Of a stretch of 64,000 bases of DNA, positions 1 through 8,634 are shown in pieces (the stretch's first letter is position 1; every line of letters starts with the position of its first letter). Made by a program: the position numbers and the translations under genes. The notes beneath the pieces were generated by a model. The model was not told where the DNA came from. It saw nothing but the letters and a program-made list of their open reading frames with translations, and ran no database searches. The DNA is from Pseudomonas sp. LS.1a (GTDB lineage Bacteria; Pseudomonadota; Gammaproteobacteria; Pseudomonadales; Pseudomonadaceae). Location: assembly GCF_022533585.1 (NCBI RefSeq), contig NZ_CP092827.1:4690001-4754000 (forward strand), read 5' to 3'.

Positions 1-620
1 TTGAGGTTGTGCACGCTGGTGAAATCGACTTTGTTCAGGCCGTTGCCGATGATCGCCACACGCCCCTTGCGCTGCATCTGCATCAGCCGCGGGAAGATAC
101 TGGCATCGCCGGCGCCGGTGACGAAACGCGGACGCAGCGCCAGCACCTCAAGGCCGAACTCCTGGGCACCGAACACTTTCTGCTCGGCCATGTACTTGGT
201 CTGCCCATAGTGGTCGTGGAAGCGGCGCGGCACCTGGTCTTCACGGATATCCAGGCGCGAGCGGCCATTGAAGTAGATCGATGGCGATGACAGGTGCACC
301 AGGCGTCGTACGTGCTCCTTCAAACAGCCCTCGACCACGTTTTCGGTGACCACCACATTGCCTTGGTAGAAGTCCTGGTAGCGCCCCCAGTTGCCCACCG
401 CGCCAGCGCAGTGCACCACGGCCTCGACGCCCTGGCACAGGCGACGGGCCAGCTCGGCATCACCCAGGTCGCCGGGGATGAACTGGGCGCCGCGCTTGAC
501 CAGGTGCTCGACCCCTTCGGCCCGACGGCCGCTGACCCGCACGTCCAGGCCCTGCTCCAGGGCAAAGCGCGCAAAGCGCCCGCCAATGAAGCCACTCGCG
601 CCGGTGACCAGAATTCGCAT
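1..620 (-). CDS. NAD-dependent epimerase/dehydratase (3' end cut by window)
   Basis: Short-chain dehydrogenase of the extended (epimerase/3-beta-HSD-like) type. About 206 residues are visible; the C-terminus lies beyond base 1. It opens with MRILVTGASGFIGG, the Rossmann TGxxGxxG NAD(P)-binding motif at residues 6-13. A catalytic SS pair lies near 111-112 and the YxxxK active site (Y138, K142 in HDHYGQTK). The ATG is the complement of 618-620. It lies 49 bp downstream of argP on the same strand and may be co-transcribed with it. Substrate cannot be told from sequence; sugar-nucleotide and steroid-like ketones are both possible. Confidence 0.85.
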   Translation of the reverse strand, partial: MRILVTGASGFIGGRFARFALEQGLDVRVSGRRAEGVEHLVKRGAQFIPGDLGDAELARRLCQGVEAVVHCAGAVGNWGRYQDFYQGNVVVTENVVEGCLKEHVRRLVHLSSPSIYFNGRSRLDIREDQVPRRFHDHYGQTKYMAEQKVFGAQEFGLEVLALRPRFVTGAGDASIFPRLMQMQRKGRVAIIGNGLNKVDFTSVHNL

Positions 621-669
621 GTAAGACTCCGTCTTGCCAGATTTCAGATGCAACTGACGCCAGCCGTGG

Positions 670-1560
670 CTACAAGGGCACCAGCCATTGCCGTGCGGTG
701 TGCCGCAGGTGGTCGGTCAGTTGCGCGAGCAGTTGCCCGCCATTGCGCCAATGATGCCAGTACAGCGGCACATCGATGGGGGTATCGCTGCAGATTTCCA
801 CCAACTGGCCGCTGGCCAGTTGCTCGCGGGCCTGCAATTCGGGCACCAGGCCCCAGCCCAGGCCGGCTTCGGTCATGCGCAGGAAGCCTTCGGACGACGG
901 GCACAAGTGGTGCAGGAAGCCATCCGCGATGCCCAGCGATGCCAGGTAGCGGTGTTGCAGGAAGTCGTCCGGGCCGTACACGATCGCCGGGGTACGGGCC
1001 AGGCGGCTGGCAGCGAAGCCCTGCGGAAAATGCCGCGCCATGAACCCGGGGCTGGCCAGCGCCCGGTAGCGCATGGCGCCCAGTGGCAGGCTGCGCGCCC
1101 CGGCCACCGGCCGCTCGCTGCCACACAGGCAGGCCGCCACTTCGCCCGCACGCATGCGTTTCAGGCCCACTTCCTGGTCCTCCACCACCAGGTCGGTCAG
1201 CACGTTCTGCTGTGCGCAGAAATTGCCCACTGCGCCGGCCCACCAGGTGGCCAGGCTGTCGGCGTTGAGGGCGATGCGCAGGCGCTCCGGCATGCCCTCC
1301 TCGTCCAGCGCCGGCACCTGGCGCTGCAGGTCGCGTTCAAGCAGGCGCACCTGCTGCACATGGTTGAGCAACTGGCGGCCGACTTCGGTCGGGCTTGGCG
1401 GTGTGGCTCGCACCAGCACCGGCTGGCCGACCCGCGCCTCAAGCAGCTTGATGCGCTGGGAGATGGCCGACTGCGACAACCCAAGCACCTGCGCCGCGCG
1501 TTCGAAACCACCCTGTTCGATCACCGCGGCGAGGGCGGCCAGCAGCTTGTAGTCGAACAT
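670..1560 (-). CDS. argP: LysR-family regulator ArgP (LysG/IciA)
   Basis: LysR-type transcriptional regulator, 296 residues, the usual length. The N-terminal winged helix-turn-helix spans about residues 3-60 (AAQVLGLSQSAISQRIKLLE is the recognition region), followed by a two-lobed effector domain. ArgP senses lysine/arginine and activates the amino-acid exporter gene. That role is supported here by the divergently transcribed LysE/ArgO exporter 104 bp away, the classic lysG-lysE layout. The shared gap 1561-1664 should hold the operator. Assignment is from family resemblance and context. Confidence 0.9.
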   Translation of the reverse strand: MFDYKLLAALAAVIEQGGFERAAQVLGLSQSAISQRIKLLEARVGQPVLVRATPPSPTEVGRQLLNHVQQVRLLERDLQRQVPALDEEGMPERLRIALNADSLATWWAGAVGNFCAQQNVLTDLVVEDQEVGLKRMRAGEVAACLCGSERPVAGARSLPLGAMRYRALASPGFMARHFPQGFAASRLARTPAIVYGPDDFLQHRYLASLGIADGFLHHLCPSSEGFLRMTEAGLGWGLVPELQAREQLASGQLVEICSDTPIDVPLYWHHWRNGGQLLAQLTDHLRHTARQWLVPL

Positions 1561-1664
1561 CGATTTCCCTAATGACTGATCAGCTCTATTTGTTTTTCTT
1601 ATACAGCGCAGTTCATCACAATGGCCAGCATCTTTTACGGCAATTCATTTCTGGAGAGCACGCC

Positions 1665-2264
1665 ATGTGGCAAAGCTATCTCAACGGCATGCTCGTGGCC
1701 TTCGGCCTGATCATGGCCATCGGTGCACAGAACGCCTTCGTCCTCGCCCAGAGCTTGCGCCGCGAGCATCACCTGCCGGTGGCGGCCCTGTGCATCATTT
1801 GTGACGCCATTCTGGTGGCCGCCGGGGTGTTCGGCCTGGCGACGGTGCTGGCGCACAACCCGACCTTGCTGGCGATCGCCCGCTGGGGCGGCGCGGTGTT
1901 CCTGATCTGGTACGGCGCCAAGGCTTTGCGCAGCGCCTGCTCCAGGCAGAGCCTGCAGCATCAGCAAGGCCAGGGAGCACGCTCACGCCGCGCGGTATTG
2001 CTCAGTGCCCTGGCGGTGACCCTGCTGAACCCGCACGTGTACCTCGACACGGTGTTGCTGATCGGCTCGCTGGGTGCCCAGCAGACCGCACCTGGTGCCT
2101 ACGTGGCCGGTGCCGCCAGTGCCTCGCTGCTGTGGTTCTCGACCCTGGCAATCGGCGCGGCCTGGCTGGCACCGTGGCTGGCCCGGCCAGCGACCTGGCG
2201 CATGCTCGACCTCATGGTGGCGGTGATGATGTTCGCGGTGGCGGCGCAGTTGATCTTCAACTGA
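1665..2264 (+). CDS. argO: LysE/ArgO-family amino-acid exporter
   Basis: Inner-membrane exporter of basic amino acids (arginine/lysine), 199 residues with about six hydrophobic segments. The family signature is seen at the start (GLIMAIGAQNAFVLAQ, about residues 12-27) and in the NPHVYLDTVLLIG stretch. An in-frame ATG exists at 1572, but the start at 1665 is chosen because GGAG sits at 1653-1656 and LysE proteins begin MWQSYLNG-like. It is divergent from argP, which probably activates it. A 23-bp-arm palindrome at 2290-2339 follows the gene. Confidence 0.92.
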   Translation: MWQSYLNGMLVAFGLIMAIGAQNAFVLAQSLRREHHLPVAALCIICDAILVAAGVFGLATVLAHNPTLLAIARWGGAVFLIWYGAKALRSACSRQSLQHQQGQGARSRRAVLLSALAVTLLNPHVYLDTVLLIGSLGAQQTAPGAYVAGAASASLLWFSTLAIGAAWLAPWLARPATWRMLDLMVAVMMFAVAAQLIFN

Positions 2265-2289
2265 CTCTGGGCTTGTCACAACATTTTTA

Positions 2290-2339
2290 GCGCCTGTGAG
2301 ATCGAGCGCCGCGCGGGCGGCGCTCGATCTCACAGGCGC
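2290..2339. repeat. Perfect 23-bp-arm palindrome (REP class C)
   Basis: Arms 2290-2312 and 2317-2339 are perfect inverted repeats around a 4-base loop, built on the core ATCGAGCGCCGC. There is no T-tract, so it is not a standard terminator. The right arm plus its flank (GATCTCACAGGCGCCACA) closely matches the right end of the long inverted repeat at 26704-26936, marking both as one repeat family. Confidence 0.9.
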
Positions 2340-2435
2340 CACAAGGGGTAAGCCGAGCACCACCGGTCGGCACGCCCCACCCGCTCTGGAACCTCTATTC
2401 CCTATCTTTGTTGCGTGGTTATGCGCCGGGCCCGG

Positions 2436-2444
2436 TGCTATGAT
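2436..2444 (+). promoter_or_regulatory. Candidate extended -10 promoter of sodB
   Basis: TGCTATGAT is a good extended -10 (TGnTATnAT), about 100 bp upstream of the sodB ATG. No convincing -35 sits at 17 bp, which an extended -10 tolerates. This is a pattern match only. The sequence from 2445 to 2547 would then be a roughly 100-nt leader with no gene in it. Confidence 0.35.
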
Positions 2445-2547
2445 CCAGCCCTTGCGTCGCAAAGAGTACAAACTCGCCGACGCTCATCGGGCCGCCCGTG
2501 ATCGGCCTTGCGCAAACCGCAAACAGACCTGAATCAGGAGATCCACC

Positions 2548-3144
2548 ATGGCTTTTGAATTGCCGCCGCTGCCGTACGCCCACGATGCCCTGCAGCCGCA
2601 CATCTCCAAGGAAACCCTGGAGTATCACCACGACAAGCACCACAACACCTATGTCGTGAACCTGAACAACCTGGTCCCAGGCACCGAATTCGAAGGCAAG
2701 ACCCTGGAAGAGATCGTCAAGACCTCTTCGGGCGGCATCTTCAACAACGCCGCTCAAGTCTGGAACCACACCTTCTACTGGAACTGCCTGGCACCAAACG
2801 CCGGTGGCCAGCCGACCGGTGCCCTGGCTGACGCCATCAACGCCGCTTTCGGTTCCTTCGACAAGTTCAAGGAAGAGTTCACCAAGACCTCGGTTGGCAC
2901 CTTCGGTTCCGGCTGGGGCTGGCTGGTGAAGAAGGCTGACGGTTCCCTGGCCCTGGCCAGCACCATCGGCGCCGGCTGCCCGCTGACCAGCGGCGACACC
3001 CCGCTGCTGACCTGCGACGTCTGGGAACACGCCTACTACATCGACTACCGCAACCTGCGTCCCAAGTACGTCGAGGCATTCTGGAACCTGGTCAACTGGG
3101 CCTTCGTTGCCGAACAGTTCGAAGGCAAGACCTTCAAGGCCTGA
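2548..3144 (+). CDS. sodB: Iron superoxide dismutase SodB
   Basis: Cytoplasmic Fe-dependent superoxide dismutase converting superoxide to oxygen and peroxide, 198 residues. All four metal ligands of the Fe/Mn family are present: H27, H74, D157 and H161 (in [11 protein letters not shown]). The short N-terminus [15 protein letters not shown] and the [14 protein letters not shown] segment are typical of the Fe enzyme. The SD (AGGAG at 2538-2542) is well spaced before ATG. A strong terminator lies at 3193-3230. I recall sodB and bifA as direct neighbours in other pseudomonads; here five extra genes lie between them. Confidence 0.97.
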   Translation: MAFELPPLPYAHDALQPHISKETLEYHHDKHHNTYVVNLNNLVPGTEFEGKTLEEIVKTSSGGIFNNAAQVWNHTFYWNCLAPNAGGQPTGALADAINAAFGSFDKFKEEFTKTSVGTFGSGWGWLVKKADGSLALASTIGAGCPLTSGDTPLLTCDVWEHAYYIDYRNLRPKYVEAFWNLVNWAFVAEQFEGKTFKA

Positions 3145-3166
3145 GTCATCCAGCCTTGAGACAGAA

Positions 3167-3185
3167 CCCCGGCGCCACGCCGGGG
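3167..3185 (+). terminator. GC hairpin after sodB
   Basis: CCCCGGCG-CCA-CGCCGGGG is a perfect 8-bp stem 22 bases past the sodB stop. It has no T-tract of its own and is followed at once by the stronger T-tailed hairpin at 3193-3230. Confidence 0.5.
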
Positions 3186-3192
3186 CTCTTCG

Positions 3193-3230
3193 AAAATCCG
3201 ATGCCAGTCCTCTGGTATCGGATTTTTTTT
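3193..3230 (+). terminator. sodB: Rho-independent terminator of sodB
   Basis: A 14-bp stem (3193-3206 with 3213-3226, one G-T pair, 6-base loop) runs into eight T residues at 3223-3230. The matching A-run on the left also lets it work for the convergent gene ending at 3263. Confidence 0.85.
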
Positions 3231-3262
3231 CGGGGCATGCGAGGGGCCAGAACGCCGTATTT

Positions 3263-4012
3263 TCAGGAAACGTACCGATCAAGCCAGCCAAGGCTATCTA
3301 CAGTGGCACCCGTAGGCCGATACTCACATCCAACCCACCCTGCATACCCGCGCTGCTCCAGCGCCGCCAGCAACCCTGCAACATCCATCTGCCCCGTCCC
3401 CGGCTGATGCCGCCCCGGGCAGTCGGCCACCTGCACATGCACTGTCCGCTCAAAGAACTGCGCCAGCACATCGGCAGCATTTCCGGTCAGCAACTGTGCA
3501 TGATAAAGATCAAGGATCAGCCCCATACCGGGATGCGCCTCCAGTACCCGCTGCGCCTTGCCGAAGTCGGACATGTAATACCCCGGCATTGCCTGCGTGC
3601 AGATCACCTCGATCAATGGCCGCAGCCCCTGGTCTTCAAAATACTTCACGGCATAGTCCAGGTTGCTCGCATACACCTTGTCGGCGCCATCCTCATGGGT
3701 TACCCCGGACATCAGGTGCACATCCGCACACGCCAGTGCGCGGGCATAGCTGACGGCCTGGCGTAACCCGTCACGGAACTCGGGCTCCTTGCCCGCCACC
3801 GCGGCAATACCCTTGGAAACGCCAGCCGGCGCAGCGAACTGGACCAATGGCAACCCATATTGCGCCAGTTGATCAGCCAACAAACTCGCATCGAATTCAT
3901 AGGGCGACGGGAATTCCACCGCACGAAATCCGGCGGCGGCAGCGGCTTCGATACGCTGCAGAAAAGGCAGTTCATTGAACTGGAAGCCGAGATGAGCATT
4001 GAATTTGAGCAT
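3263..4012 (-). CDS. hyi: Hydroxypyruvate isomerase-family sugar isomerase
   Basis: TIM-barrel xylose-isomerase-like protein, 249 residues, close to the ~258 of Hyi. It begins MLKFNAHLGFQFNELPFLQR and ends with the family's C-terminal block (PGTGQMDVAGLL, GWVGCEYRP). Metal-binding acidic and His residues are present, including IEVIC, ILDLYHAQ and VQVADCPGRHQPG. The family interconverts hydroxypyruvate and tartronate semialdehyde, or epimerises related 3-oxo sugar acids. An upstream in-frame start exists at 4438 but would overlap the divergent regulator and lacks family similarity. No glyoxylate carboligase gene is nearby, so the real substrate is open. Divergent from the GntR gene across 93 bp. 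Confidence 0.8.
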   Translation of the reverse strand: MLKFNAHLGFQFNELPFLQRIEAAAAAGFRAVEFPSPYEFDASLLADQLAQYGLPLVQFAAPAGVSKGIAAVAGKEPEFRDGLRQAVSYARALACADVHLMSGVTHEDGADKVYASNLDYAVKYFEDQGLRPLIEVICTQAMPGYYMSDFGKAQRVLEAHPGMGLILDLYHAQLLTGNAADVLAQFFERTVHVQVADCPGRHQPGTGQMDVAGLLAALEQRGYAGWVGCEYRPTGATVDSLGWLDRYVS

Positions 4013-4105
4013 GCGTATAGATCCATCCGTGTGTGGTATTTTCCTGCCCCCAGTCCGACCCGAATCTGCTGGATCGACTGAAGATAACCATTCGGAATAC
4101 AGCCT

Positions 4106-5008
4106 GTGATAAAGAAAGATCTCGCCCTGCAGCTGGCCCCTCGCGTCATCGAGATGATCCGCGCCCGGTCGATGAAGGCCGGCGAGCCATTGCGCGAGCA
4201 GACCTTCGCCCAAGCCTTCGATGTCTCCCGCTCCCCCATTCGCAGGGTATTTGCCCTGCTCGCCGAGTGGAACATCGCGGTGCAGGAGCCCAATCGCGGC
4301 TACTTTCTGAAACAGGACGCCGGGCAGATCCAGGAAACCACTGTACCGCCCACCTGCGACCCATTCGAAGACTTCTACCTGCGCGTGGTGGACGACATCC
4401 TCAGCGGGGAAGTCCCTGCCGAATTCTTTGAGGCCCAATTACTGCGACGCTACTCCGTGCCCCGCGGGCAACTGCTCAAGGTCCTCAACCGGCTGGCCAG
4501 CGAAGCCATGGTCGAGCGCAAGCCCGGGCAAGGCTGGAGCCTTAACGAATTCGTACACAACGCCCAGACCCACATCCAGAGCTACCGCTTCCGCATGGCC
4601 ATCGAGCCGGCCGCACTGCGCGAGCCAGGCTACAAGGTCAACCAGGCCGCATTTGCCAAAGCCCGGGAGCAACAGCAGGCCATGCTCGACGGCGAAATTC
4701 ACCAGCTGTCACGTGCCCAACTGTTCGAAATTGGCGCCCAGTTTCACGAAATGATCGTGCAGTGCTCGGGCAATCTCTTCTTCATAGATGCCATACGCCG
4801 GCAAAACCAGCTCAGACGCTTCATGAGCTACAAAGCCAACGTCGACCGCAGTCGCCTGATGACGCAATGCCTGGAGCACCTGCACCTGCTCGACTTGATC
4901 GAGTCCGGTCGGCGTGAAGAAGCCGCTCAGTTTCTCTGGAAACATCTGGACGAAGTCGGCCGGCTCAAGACCCGTCAGGATGCCTTGCTGGAAAGCCAGC
5001 AGGCGTAA
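4106..5008 (+). CDS. GntR/FCD regulator with two winged helices
   Basis: Regulator of 300 residues, longer than the ~230 of ordinary FadR-type proteins. One GntR winged helix spans about residues 7-70 (FAQAFDVSRSPIRRVFALLAE). A second GntR-like winged helix follows at about 88-147 (LLRRYSVPRGQLLKVLNRLA, then a KPGQGW wing). An FCD effector domain covers about 155-290, with FHEMIVQCSGNLFF around H214 and EHLHLLDLIESGRREEAAQFLWKHL-like ends. The start is GTG at 4106. It is divergent from the isomerase gene and upstream of the PQQ dehydrogenase, so it probably controls the islet in response to a carboxylic acid. Effector unknown. Confidence 0.82.
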   Translation: MIKKDLALQLAPRVIEMIRARSMKAGEPLREQTFAQAFDVSRSPIRRVFALLAEWNIAVQEPNRGYFLKQDAGQIQETTVPPTCDPFEDFYLRVVDDILSGEVPAEFFEAQLLRRYSVPRGQLLKVLNRLASEAMVERKPGQGWSLNEFVHNAQTHIQSYRFRMAIEPAALREPGYKVNQAAFAKAREQQQAMLDGEIHQLSRAQLFEIGAQFHEMIVQCSGNLFFIDAIRRQNQLRRFMSYKANVDRSRLMTQCLEHLHLLDLIESGRREEAAQFLWKHLDEVGRLKTRQDALLESQQA

Positions 5009-5220
5009 CCCCTTCCCCCGCCTACCTTTCATTACCCGCGCGTTCAGATCAGGGAAGGCAGCTTAGACATTGCCTTCTTTTCACGCAAGATACAAAACCG
5101 CCCTGAGATTCAGCGCCAGGAGTAAATTTCGCGCCACTTATTGTATTTCATTGCAAGAATAAGCAATTATGCGCGCCGCTCGGACGCACTGTGGCACCGA
5201 ATCACACAGGGATGATTGCA

Positions 5221-7677
5221 ATGAAACAAGGAACGTTGGCTAACGGGACGGGGGTCTCCAGCCTGCTGTTCGGGGTGTACACGATTCTGCTGGCCCTGCT
5301 TGGCCTGACGCTGGCCTGTCAGGGAAGCACGCTGGTCAGTGCCGGCGGCTCGCCTTACTACGCAATGATGGGTACCGCATTGCTGCTGTCAGCCGCACTC
5401 ATGGGCCTGAAGAAGTCGCTCGGCATCTATCTCTACGGTGCAGCATCCCTGGCCACCTACGGCTGGGCAATCTGGGAATCCGGCTACAACGGCTGGGCCT
5501 ATATCCCACGTCTGGCATGGCTGGTACTTCTCAGTGTGATCTTTCTGGCCTTCTGGCCTCTTGTCCGGCGCGACTTTGCCAAAGTCAACAAGGCACTGTA
5601 TTTCAGCATCATGGGGGGGCTGCCGCTGCTGATGGCGGCCACCATCCTGACACCGCTGTTCTTCCCCAACACCGTTCACCTGGCCGACTCGCCCGCTATC
5701 ACCGCGCATACACAGCAACCCTTCAGCCGCAGTACTGTGACCTCACCGGACGCCAATGTCGCCGCGTCCCACGACAAGACCAACTGGACCGCCTATGCCG
5801 GCTCCAACCTCGGCAACCACTATTCCGCTGCGGCGCAGATTACCCCAAGCAACGTTTCCGGCCTGGTCAAGGCCTGGGAGTATCATCATGGCGATGTGAA
5901 ACAGCCTGGCGAAAAAACCAAGTATCTGAACGAGGCCACGCCAATCAAGGTTGGCGACTCGCTGTATACCTGCACGCCCAAGCAAATCATCATTTCGTTG
6001 AACGCCACTACCGGCAAGGAGAACTGGCGCTACGACTCGAAAGTCGACCCGGACTATTTCGCCAACGGTGGTGCCTATTGCCGTGGTGTCTCGTACTACG
6101 AAGTACCCAATGCCAGTGGCCTGTGCGCCAAACGCATCATCTGGGGCACCAACGACATCCGCCTGGGTGCAGTTGATGCGCTCACCGGGCAGGCCTGCCC
6201 AGATTTCGGCACGGCAGGCTTTGCCGACCTCAAGGACGGCCTGGGCACGTTCCGCAAAGGCTCCACCGGCATCACTTCTGCACCATTGGTAATCCGCGGT
6301 GTGGTCATTACCGGTGGCCGGGTGCTTGACTCGGATGTGCGCCCGGCGCCGTCAGGTGTGGTTCGCGCCTACGACGCAGTCAGCGGCAAACAGAAGTGGG
6401 CCTGGGACCTCGGTCGCCCCGACAGCACTGCGCCTGCCGACGCCGATGAAACCTATACGCTCAGCACGCCCAACTCATGGGCGCCGATTTCCGCCGACGA
6501 CGAACTGGGGCTGGTCTACATCACCACCGGCAATGCTGCAGGCGACTTCTATGGCGGTACCCGTACCGAACAGGAAGACAAGTTCAGCTCTTCACTGGTG
6601 GCCCTGGATGCGCTCACCGGCAAGGTCAAATGGCATTTCCAGACCGTCCATCACGACCTCTGGGACTACGACCTGAGCCCACAACCGGCGCTGATCGATT
6701 TCCCCACGAGCAGCGGCCCACGCCCGGCAGTCATTCAAGCCACCAAATCAGGCCAGTTGTTCGTCCTCGACCGCGCCACCGGCGAACCGCTGGTCGATGT
6801 CGTGCAGGCTGCCGTCCCGCAAGGCACGGCCCCTGGGGACTACACCGCGGCCACGCAGCCGCTGTCACCGGGCATGCCGAGCACCATGGGCCGCCCATCG
6901 AAAACCCCGGAAGTGCTGAACGAAACCAATGCCTGGGGCCTGACGCCGTTCGATCAGTTGCAATGCCGCATCGAGTTTCGCCAGGCGCGTTACGAAGGGA
7001 TCTTTACGCCACCGGTGGTCGGCCAGCAAAGCCTGATCTTCCCCGGCCATCACGGCGGCCTGAACTGGGGCGGGGTGATGGTGGACCTGCAACGAGGCCT
7101 GCTGATCATCAACAACCAGCGGCTGCCGTACATGCAGGGGCTGGTTCCACGGGAGCAGCTCGATGCGATCAATGCCAAGTCGTTCCAGGAGTCGCCAGGC
7201 AATAACCAGGGGTTCCGCGTCCAGGCCGGTCTGCCGTTCGGGGCAATCAAGGACCCATGGATGTCAGCGCTGGAACAGCCGTGCATCGCACCACCCTGGG
7301 GGTTCATCTCCGCTATCGACCTGCGCACACGTGAAGTGCGCTGGAGCCGCCCGTTCGGCACCGGCTATGACAGTGGGCCCTTGGGCATCGCCTCGAAACT
7401 GCGCTTCGAAATCGGCACTCCGAGCGACGCCACTGGCGTGGCTACAGCAGGAGGCGTGACCTTCATTGGCGCTGCCATCGACCGTTTCATGCGCGCCTAC
7501 AACAGCGAAAGTGGTGAATTGCTGTGGGAGGAGCGCCTACCGGCCGGCAACCAGGCTTCGCCCCTGACCTACATGAGCGAAGGGCGGCAGTACGTTGTTG
7601 CCGTGGTCGGCGGGCATGACCGGATTCCGACCAAGCTGGGTGACAGCATCATTGCCTGGGCGCTGCCGGAGAAATAG
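5221..7677 (+). CDS. Membrane PQQ-dependent dehydrogenase (glucose/quinate/shikimate type)
   Basis: Inner-membrane quinoprotein of 818 residues passing electrons to ubiquinone. About five hydrophobic segments fill the first ~150 residues, then an eight-bladed PQQ propeller faces the periplasm. Family blocks are clear: ALDALTGKVKWHFQTVHHDL, WDYDLSPQPALIDFP, ATKSGQLFVLDRATGEP with the catalytic Lys (K509), and the tail LPAGNQASPLTYMSEGRQYV. GTG 5191 and ATG 5212 are alternative starts; 5221 is chosen for AGGGA at 5208-5212. The ending resembles quinate/shikimate enzymes more than glucose dehydrogenase, but substrate is inference. No PQQ synthesis genes are in the window. Confidence 0.88.
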   Translation: MKQGTLANGTGVSSLLFGVYTILLALLGLTLACQGSTLVSAGGSPYYAMMGTALLLSAALMGLKKSLGIYLYGAASLATYGWAIWESGYNGWAYIPRLAWLVLLSVIFLAFWPLVRRDFAKVNKALYFSIMGGLPLLMAATILTPLFFPNTVHLADSPAITAHTQQPFSRSTVTSPDANVAASHDKTNWTAYAGSNLGNHYSAAAQITPSNVSGLVKAWEYHHGDVKQPGEKTKYLNEATPIKVGDSLYTCTPKQIIISLNATTGKENWRYDSKVDPDYFANGGAYCRGVSYYEVPNASGLCAKRIIWGTNDIRLGAVDALTGQACPDFGTAGFADLKDGLGTFRKGSTGITSAPLVIRGVVITGGRVLDSDVRPAPSGVVRAYDAVSGKQKWAWDLGRPDSTAPADADETYTLSTPNSWAPISADDELGLVYITTGNAAGDFYGGTRTEQEDKFSSSLVALDALTGKVKWHFQTVHHDLWDYDLSPQPALIDFPTSSGPRPAVIQATKSGQLFVLDRATGEPLVDVVQAAVPQGTAPGDYTAATQPLSPGMPSTMGRPSKTPEVLNETNAWGLTPFDQLQCRIEFRQARYEGIFTPPVVGQQSLIFPGHHGGLNWGGVMVDLQRGLLIINNQRLPYMQGLVPREQLDAINAKSFQESPGNNQGFRVQAGLPFGAIKDPWMSALEQPCIAPPWGFISAIDLRTREVRWSRPFGTGYDSGPLGIASKLRFEIGTPSDATGVATAGGVTFIGAAIDRFMRAYNSESGELLWEERLPAGNQASPLTYMSEGRQYVVAVVGGHDRIPTKLGDSIIAWALPEK

Positions 7678-7867
7678 CGCGCCCGCTGCGTAAAGGCGCT
7701 GCTCGGCACTGAAAGCCAGGCGCTGACATACCCGCTATCAACCAATCATCGACAGCCGATGGCGCGCCGTGCGCCGTCGGGTGGCTGCGTGCGCGCCACA
7801 AACAGCAACGAGCAACTGCGGTACAGAAGTGCCCGCTTGAATTCATGTCAATCAGACAGGAGTGACA

Positions 7868-8611
7868 ATGTTTGAACTATCCGCTGGCCTATATGTTTTG
7901 GTGGGCGTCAGCTTTCTAACTTCTTTGATGACTGCCGCTATCGGCGTAGGCGGCGGGATTGGCCTATTGGCAGTCATGCCGCAGTTCCTGCCCATTTCTG
8001 CCGTTGTGCCGGTGCATGGCCTGATTCAGATGGTCAGCAACGGCAGCCGCTTCGCCTTCGATTACAAGCACGCAAAAATCGAGATTCTCCCGCGTTATGT
8101 CATCGGCTGCCTTTCAGGGGCAGCCATCGGTTACTTCTTCATTGGGCATTTCCCGGAAAAGTACCTGTCGTTGATTCTCGGCATCTTCATCCTGGCGATT
8201 ACCTGGACCAAGCTGGTCGCCTCGCTCGGCTTTGTCCTGAAAAACTTTGCCATCGTTGGCTTCCTGCAAACGTTTCTATCACTGTTCGTTGCCGTCACCG
8301 GGCTTATTTCCCAGCCGATCCTGATGAGGATGAACATCAACAAGGATCAGGTCATCGTCACCCACGCCATGCAGATGAGTGTATTGCACGGTCTGAAAGT
8401 AGCTGCCTTTGTCTTTGCCGGCTTTGCCTTCATGGACTATGCCCAGTTGATCATCATCATGATCACCGCCTCCACCGCCGGTTCCTACCTGGGCGGCTTT
8501 CTTCGAAATCGAATATCGCAACGTGTTGGCGCCATCCTGCTTAAAGCCGGGGTGACGTTCTTCGGTTTGAAAATGATTGTGGACCATTTTATTCAAAACG
8601 TCTGAGCTTCA
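7868..8611 (+). CDS. TauE/SafE-family membrane permease
   Basis: Inner-membrane anion permease of about 245 residues with seven to eight hydrophobic segments; the reading frame stops at 8605 (TGA), the remaining bases being the spacer to the next gene. The glycine-rich TAAIGVGGGIGLLAVMP motif in the first helices and TASTAGSYLGGFLRNRIS near the end are family hallmarks. Members export or import sulfonates, sulfite or organic acids. The start is ATG 7868, because the AGGAG at 7858-7862 overlaps a possible GTG at 7862. It forms an operon with the dioxygenase starting at 8635. Its neighbours suggest it moves the dioxygenase substrate or product; which is not known. Confidence 0.82.
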
Positions 8612-8634
8612 TCCATTCAAACAAGGAGTTTGAA

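Noticed and set aside
1572..1664. A longer ArgO starting at 1572
   Set aside because: No ribosome site at 1572, and the extra 31 residues are not hydrophobic or LysE-like; GGAG precedes 1665.
3233..3262. An insertion-sequence or tRNA boundary for the islet
   Set aside because: I found no direct repeats, integrase or tRNA at the islet edges; only the sodB terminator and a degenerate REP pair at the bifA side.
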